A stretch of DNA of 42,119 bases from positions 1 to 42,119 of the IMG/VR virus record IMGVR_UViG_3300042444_000089; one strand, given 5' to 3'. Source of the stretch: a virus. The notes beneath the pieces are model-generated. The model searched no databases. It saw nothing but the letters and a program-made list of their open reading frames with translations, and was not told the DNA's origin. The position numbers were made by a program, and so were the translations under genes. Below, piece by piece: positions 37,765-42,119 of this stretch; position 1 is the stretch's first letter; each line of letters begins with the position of its first letter.

Positions 37765-38564
37765 GCAAAAGCAAACCGACCAAAGACTTGACACCTGGCC
37801 GGCTGGGTTACGCCTTCGACTGGGAACGCTTGGACGAACTGGAAGAACGTGGCAGCGATGCCGAACTGGTGCTGAAGCAGTACCGTGACACGTTCCCGAA
37901 GTTCGACACGACAGCGGACCCGCTGGGCGTGCTTAAGGTGTTTGACCAAGGCCAGCAGGGCAGTTGCCAAGGCAATGCGCTGGCGCAGGTCTTCAGCATC
38001 TGCTACTTCCTTGCCACTGGGCGGCACGAAACGTTCAGCCGGTCGGCCGGCTATTACTTGGCCCAGAAGCGCGACGGCATCAGCGGCGACAAAGGCAGCA
38101 CGCTCAGCGGCGGGCAATGGGTGGCAACCCAGCACGGCATGTGCTTGGAGTCTGATTGGCCTTATCCGTCACGATACAACCCGGCGATGCCGCCCAGTGC
38201 CGAGGGCAAGTTTAACTTCAAACTCAAGGCCACCAAGCCGCTAAAAGACATCGACAGCGTCTTGGCGTGGTTGGACTCTTCGTTGCCAATTCAGATCGGC
38301 CTGACATGGAATGGCACATGCGACCAAGAAGTCGTTAGCAATTATTCATCCCGCTCCGGTGGCGGACATTCGACGGTGTTCTGGCAACGGCGAGCCAGTG
38401 GCAACATCGTCAACATCAATTCGTGGGGAACGCGGTGGAATGGCGACGGCGTTCACGAATGGACGGTGGACAGCGTCAAGGAGGCCCTGCGTGGTCGCTG
38501 GACGGTGTTTATCGGTTACGCACCGGACGGGATGAGTTTTCCAGCCCCGAAAGCCATTTCCTAA
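37761..38564 (+). CDS. Papain-like cysteine peptidase
   Basis: A 267-residue protein with the full C1 set: oxyanion Q63 and nucleophile C69 in DQGQQGSCQGNALA, H203 in GGGHSTVFW, and N220 in NINSWGTRWNGDG. The spacing Q-to-C of six residues equals that in papain. No signal peptide or long propeptide is visible, so it would reach its target through a holin, as classical endolysins do. The likely job is exit from the cell by cutting protein or peptide crosslinks in the envelope; that is inference from position. Confidence 0.88.
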   Translation: MSKSKPTKDLTPGRLGYAFDWERLDELEERGSDAELVLKQYRDTFPKFDTTADPLGVLKVFDQGQQGSCQGNALAQVFSICYFLATGRHETFSRSAGYYLAQKRDGISGDKGSTLSGGQWVATQHGMCLESDWPYPSRYNPAMPPSAEGKFNFKLKATKPLKDIDSVLAWLDSSLPIQIGLTWNGTCDQEVVSNYSSRSGGGHSTVFWQRRASGNIVNINSWGTRWNGDGVHEWTVDSVKEALRGRWTVFIGYAPDGMSFPAPKAIS

Positions 38565-38576
38565 GAGGTCATCGCC

Positions 38577-38771
38577 GTGACTGATTTAAGTTTGATCGGA
38601 GCATTAACTGCAGCAGTCGGCACGCTGGCCGGCGTTGTTGCTTGGATGGGCCGTTGGTTCGTCAAGCAGTTTGACGAACTGAAGGCGGAAGTCATCGAAT
38701 GCCGCCGCGACCGTGAGAACCTTTGGGAACGCATTACACAAATCAACGACCGCCTGGACGAGAAGGAGTAA
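38577..38771 (+). CDS. Membrane protein with coiled-coil tail
   Basis: A 64-residue protein, GTG start 38577, behind AGAGGT. N-terminal membrane segment (SLIGALTAAVGTLAGVVAWMG, 5-25) followed by a charged helix (FDELKAEVIECRRDRENLWERITQIND). This is the layout of XhlA-like or holin-type accessory proteins and of inner-membrane spanin subunits. It is next to the papain-like peptidase, supporting an exit function. Specific type unresolved. Confidence 0.6.
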   Translation: MTDLSLIGALTAAVGTLAGVVAWMGRWFVKQFDELKAEVIECRRDRENLWERITQINDRLDEKE

Positions 38772-38774
38772 CTT

Positions 38775-39125
38775 GTGGCCTTTTACGACAAGACCGTGAC
38801 GATTGCCAACGGACAGACGACCAGCCCAGCCGTTGACACCGGCATGCTGACAACGCACAGCAAGACGCAACTGGTGGGGATTACGTTCCCGGCGTCGATG
38901 ACAAGCACCAGCATGACGTTTGAACGGGCCACGACGGAGGCTGGAACCTACACGCCACTTCGGGAAGTTGGCGGGGCGGCACGTTATCCGGTGACAGTGA
39001 CATCAGGCGAGACGGTTGCGCTTGATCCGCGGGTGTTCATCTGTGCGCCGTACATCAAGCTGGTCGGCGGCAGTTCGGAGACAGGTGCCAAGGTGATCAC
39101 GCTGCACTTCCACGAGGTGGTTTAG
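38775..39125 (+). CDS. Small beta-rich protein
   Basis: A 116-residue protein, GTG start 38775. Beta-rich and Thr-rich (TSTSMTFERATTEAGTYTPL, then YIKLVGGSSETGAKVITLHFHEVV), with no signal peptide or catalytic residues. It resembles small structural or decoration proteins of phages. It lies between the lysis-like genes and the metalloprotease and is one base away from it. Function not assignable. Confidence 0.6.
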   Translation: MAFYDKTVTIANGQTTSPAVDTGMLTTHSKTQLVGITFPASMTSTSMTFERATTEAGTYTPLREVGGAARYPVTVTSGETVALDPRVFICAPYIKLVGGSSETGAKVITLHFHEVV

Positions 39126-39638
39126 GTGCCTGCTTTTTGCGGTTGCGACATCGAAACCAGCGACGAACCGCAGTTGATGGCAGCGGCAAAAGCCAAGCCG
39201 CGTCAATTCAAGTTTCAGCTGGTCTACGGGCACTATCCAGGCTTTGCGTTCAAGGGCATGAACAATGCTCAGACGGTCGGCATCATTCGCAAGGCAATGG
39301 CGGACTTGTCGAAGGTATCTGGGGCAAAGTTCGTGGAGTCGAGCAGCAAGCCTCACTTGCGGTTCTACTTCATGAAGCAGGTCACCTATAACGCTATCGG
39401 CGTCTACATGGGAAACGGCAAAGTCTACTTATCGCAGACCAGGCCAATCACCGCACCCGTGGCAGGCATCTGCATCCAGCATGAAGTCGGGCACTTCCTT
39501 GGCATCAAGGCCAGCCCAGCCGCTGACAAGTGGGGGCACTGTCCAGATAAAGGATGCATCATGAACATCAACGGAACTGGGCCTGCGTGGTGCAGCCGCT
39601 GCCGTGGTCAGTTGGTCGCCAAATACGGAGCGAAGTAG
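39126..39638 (+). CDS. Archaemetzincin-like zinc metalloprotease
   Basis: A 170-residue protein, GTG start 39126. Zinc site HEVGHFLG (H119, E120, H123, G126), followed by HCPDKGC (H138, C139, C144), the Met-turn M146 in CIMN, and CSRC (156-159). This is close to the archaemetzincin pattern, where the third His directly precedes a C-x4-C, but the third His is displaced about nine residues. No signal peptide or propeptide is visible. It likely acts on virion or envelope proteins. Directly precedes the fibre gene. Confidence 0.75.
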   Translation: MPAFCGCDIETSDEPQLMAAAKAKPRQFKFQLVYGHYPGFAFKGMNNAQTVGIIRKAMADLSKVSGAKFVESSSKPHLRFYFMKQVTYNAIGVYMGNGKVYLSQTRPITAPVAGICIQHEVGHFLGIKASPAADKWGHCPDKGCIMNINGTGPAWCSRCRGQLVAKYGAK

Positions 39639-41981
39639 ATGGGACTGTTGCTGTTGATGGGTGGCGTATCTGACCCGAACCCGCAATCACTGTTTGTCAA
39701 CAACGAACTGGGCCTCGCCATCGACATTGGGGACCGCAACGGTGCGAGCGAAGCCAAGCGGACTTGGCGGCGGAATCTCTGGACGTATTCAGACGAATTC
39801 TCTAACGCAGTCTGGACCAAAACTCGATGCTCAATTAACCCAAACGTCGGCAATAGTCCAGTCGGCACAGGAACCGCAGACGAGTTAATCGAGAACACTG
39901 ACAACAACACGCATATTCTTTCGCGGGTTGCCAGTTGCGACGTTGCTACCTACACGCTTTCGGTCTATGCAAAGTCGGATGGGCGAAACTGGTTTTCGCT
40001 GATGAACGGAACGCTTGTTGGAATTGTTGGTCACTTTGACTTAAACACCGGAACCGTTGGAACCGTTGGCGTTAGTTGCACAGCGGATATGGAAGATGCT
40101 GGTGATGGGTGGTGGCGTTGCTGGATTACGTTCACCGCATCAAGCGGCAGCAACGAAATGAGAATTAGGCTCGGAAATGCTGACAACTCTCCGACTTATC
40201 TTGGTGACGGTGCGAGCGGGATTTTGATTGACGGTTTCCAACTCGAACAATCCGCCACCCCCTCCACCTACCAGCCCATCACCGACTTCAATACCGAGTT
40301 CAAAGCAGCCTACCCAACGCACAGCCTCTACGTCGATAGCAACGGCGTGGCCCCTGCGGTGTATCCCGGCGACCAAGTTGGCCTTGTGATTGATTCGAGC
40401 CGGGGCGGGCTGGAGAATCTCGGAGCGGAGTTGGTGACAAACGGCGGGTTTGATAGTGATACGTGGTGGACGAAATCAACCAACGTGACTATCTCAGGAG
40501 GGCTTGCCAACTATAACACCGTGGCACTGAATAACGGTGTTTTCCGGTCTGGTGTTGTTACGGCTGGAAAGTTCTACGTTGTTACCTTTACGGTAGCTAG
40601 TTTTTCGTCCGGTGGCGTTCGGGTTTACACAGGCGGAAACCGAACGTCAACCTACGCAGCAACAGGAACGTATCGGGTTTTTTGTCTCGCCGGAAGTTCT
40701 GACACCCAACTGATTTTTGAGGCAACGTCAGCGGGAACGGTCCTCACTCTCGACGACATCTCCGTCAAGGAAATCCCCGGCGTTCACCCCTACCAGACGA
40801 CCAGCGGAAGTCGCCCGGCCTTGTGCCGTACTCCGGATGGTGGCAGGCGGAATCTGCTGACGTACAGCGAGCAGTTTGACGTAACGAGTGGCGGGTGGAC
40901 AAAAGGTTTTATTGGAATCACCGCAAACGGAGATATCGCCCCAGACGGAACATTAACTGCCGACAAGTTTACTGAGACCGCAGTCACAAACCAGTTTTTT
41001 GTTAATAGCGGGAGCTTCGGTGCTGCCGTTGGTGCAGGAGAATCACGAACAGTCTCTTGTTATGTAAAACCGGCGGAGCGAACGTGGGTTCGTCTATCAA
41101 TTGGCGGAACAGCTTTTCCTAGTACAAATGTATGGTTTAACCTTGGCACTGGTGCGGTTGGCACTCAAGCTGGCGGCACTGGAACAATTCAGAATGTTGG
41201 AGGTGGCTGGTATCGTTGTTCAGTAACCGCAACGAGTAGCGGTGCCGGAACCGTTTTAATGTATGCGTTTTTATCAAGTGCCGATAATACGTTTTCTTAC
41301 ACAGGCGTACTGGGTAACGGTGCTTGGTTTTGGGGTGCCCAACTCGAAACCGGCTCCTCCGCAACCACCTACCAGCGAGTCACCACCACCCACGACGTAA
41401 CCGAGGCATCAAAGCGAGATTGCTGGGGCCTGTTGGCAGACGGTAGTGACGACAGCCTGATAACAACGAGCATAGATTTTTCAAGCACCGACAAGATGAC
41501 CGTGATGGCGGGGGTGCGGAAGAATAGCGACTCAGCGGATGCAATAGTTTGTGAATTAACAGCAAGTTATTCTACAAACGCTGGTTCGTTCTATTTGTGT
41601 GCTCCAGAAGCGTCAGCCCCTCTTTCCTATTCGTCTGCTTCTCGTGGTACAGCGTCGAGTAATTCGTCTTTTCGTGCAGGGTTTGCCGCAGCAACCGGAG
41701 CAGCACCCGATTTGGCGATTTTATCAACGACCCATGACCTTTCTGGCGACCTAACAACGCTTCGCCGTAATGGTGTTGCCGCCTCAAACGCAACCGGCGA
41801 CAAGGGTTCTGGTAACTTCGCCAATTCAGCCATTTATACTTTTCGCCGTGGAGGTTCCACGTTGTATTTCCCCGGCATCCTCTACACCCTAATTATCCGA
41901 GGAGCCGCAACACCCACCGGGACGATTGCCGACTTCGAGAAAAACCTACTTCGCATCCGAGCAGGACTGGGGCCGTTCTAA
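39639..41981 (+). CDS. Tail fibre/appendage protein with repeated beta-sandwiches
   Basis: A 780-residue protein. After a short N-terminus (DPNPQSLFVNNELGLAIDIGDRNG) come three carbohydrate-binding-like beta-sandwich modules: about 45-215, 255-390 and 405-590, two of which share YSE.F...W and GWWRC/GWYRC motifs and end in E.(S/G)S(A/S)(T)..YQ. The C-terminal module (about 605-780) is LamG-like and paralogous to that at 3-773. It would bind host glycans. The 32 bases from 41485 match those at 292-323 exactly. It overlaps the next gene by one base (TAATG). Confidence 0.8.
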   Translation: MGLLLLMGGVSDPNPQSLFVNNELGLAIDIGDRNGASEAKRTWRRNLWTYSDEFSNAVWTKTRCSINPNVGNSPVGTGTADELIENTDNNTHILSRVASCDVATYTLSVYAKSDGRNWFSLMNGTLVGIVGHFDLNTGTVGTVGVSCTADMEDAGDGWWRCWITFTASSGSNEMRIRLGNADNSPTYLGDGASGILIDGFQLEQSATPSTYQPITDFNTEFKAAYPTHSLYVDSNGVAPAVYPGDQVGLVIDSSRGGLENLGAELVTNGGFDSDTWWTKSTNVTISGGLANYNTVALNNGVFRSGVVTAGKFYVVTFTVASFSSGGVRVYTGGNRTSTYAATGTYRVFCLAGSSDTQLIFEATSAGTVLTLDDISVKEIPGVHPYQTTSGSRPALCRTPDGGRRNLLTYSEQFDVTSGGWTKGFIGITANGDIAPDGTLTADKFTETAVTNQFFVNSGSFGAAVGAGESRTVSCYVKPAERTWVRLSIGGTAFPSTNVWFNLGTGAVGTQAGGTGTIQNVGGGWYRCSVTATSSGAGTVLMYAFLSSADNTFSYTGVLGNGAWFWGAQLETGSSATTYQRVTTTHDVTEASKRDCWGLLADGSDDSLITTSIDFSSTDKMTVMAGVRKNSDSADAIVCELTASYSTNAGSFYLCAPEASAPLSYSSASRGTASSNSSFRAGFAAATGAAPDLAILSTTHDLSGDLTTLRRNGVAASNATGDKGSGNFANSAIYTFRRGGSTLYFPGILYTLIIRGAATPTGTIADFEKNLLRIRAGLGPF

Positions 41982-42119
41982 TGAGCCAAACACTTTGGAC
42001 TTATTCAATCGTGATGATTGCACCAGCCGCCACCAAGGACGGAGCCAACGCGATTGCGGAAGCCTTGGGACATGGGCCGAATAACTTCTCTGCGACGTTA
42101 TCCTCCGATGGGAAGTCAA
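41981..42119 (+). CDS. Small fibre-associated protein, copy 2 (3' partial)
   Basis: The first 46 codons of a second copy of the 122-residue protein at 773-1141, cut by the right edge. 39 of 46 residues match; changes are at positions such as E5L and I7T. It follows the fibre gene with the same TAATG overlap. It confirms that fibre and partner form one duplicated cassette. Confidence 0.85.
   Translation, partial: MSQTLWTYSIVMIAPAATKDGANAIAEALGHGPNNFSATLSSDGKS

Noticed and set aside
1-42119. CRISPR arrays, insertion sequences, full-length tRNA or rRNA genes, integrase or reverse transcriptase (diversity-generating element)
   Set aside because: I looked for direct-repeat arrays, transposase, integrase and reverse-transcriptase motifs and complete cloverleafs on both strands and saw none; only the truncated tRNA-like element at 30591 came close.

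Overview
The window is a piece of the genome of a tailed double-stranded DNA phage with a long non-contractile tail (siphovirus-like). It is GC-rich, very densely packed, and every gene I accept is on the + strand. The head genes are of the lambda/GpA type: a GpA-like large terminase, a lambda-type portal, a ClpP-like prohead protease with a nested scaffold, a DUF2190-like decoration protein, and a tail chaperone pair joined by a -1 frameshift. No host gene, ribosomal RNA or integrase is visible. The host is unknown. Ser/Gly and Pro/Glu linkers and several exported proteins are weakly suggestive of a Planctomycetota-like host, but this is only an impression.

Layout. 1-4739: the 3' end of a tail-fibre-like gene, a small partner, then a run of appendage or structural proteins, one with 23-residue repeats. 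4773-6899: terminase large subunit. 7250-7324: a hairpin and a possible leaderless promoter. 7324-14770: head, connector and tail-tube genes. 14800-17059: tail chaperone with programmed -1 frameshift, then tape measure. 17063-20138: distal tail and Cys/Ser-rich structural proteins. 20213-23020: a small membrane protein, a two-domain glycosyltransferase and a metallophosphoesterase.

23195-35412: early region. It begins with a small Cro-like regulator whose -10 box overlaps an inverted repeat, then many small translationally coupled genes, a PnuC-like membrane protein, a SNF2-like helicase, a beta-class DNA methyltransferase, a RecE-like nuclease with RecT, a PP-loop (PAPS-reductase-like) protein, RusA, a lambda O-like replication protein that carries GTAAC iterons and a purine tract (candidate origin), a candidate helicase loader, and an HNH endonuclease. 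Terminators lie at about 24264 and 30197. A 54-nt tRNA-like fragment lies at 30591, and a repeated G-rich stem-loop element occurs three times between 30689 and 32098.

35512-39638: exit or lysis region. It has an exported trypsin-like protease, an RMF-like protein, a chain of tiny membrane proteins (holin or spanin candidates), an exported Pro-rich protein, a papain-like cysteine peptidase, a membrane/coiled-coil protein and an archaemetzincin-like zinc protease. I see no recognisable peptidoglycan hydrolase. 39639-42119: a complete 780-residue fibre protein and the start of its small partner, both paralogous to the pair at the left edge.

The most interesting proposals are a protease-based exit module instead of a classical muralytic one, the duplicated fibre cassette at both ends of the window, and the lambda-like origin inside the O-like gene.
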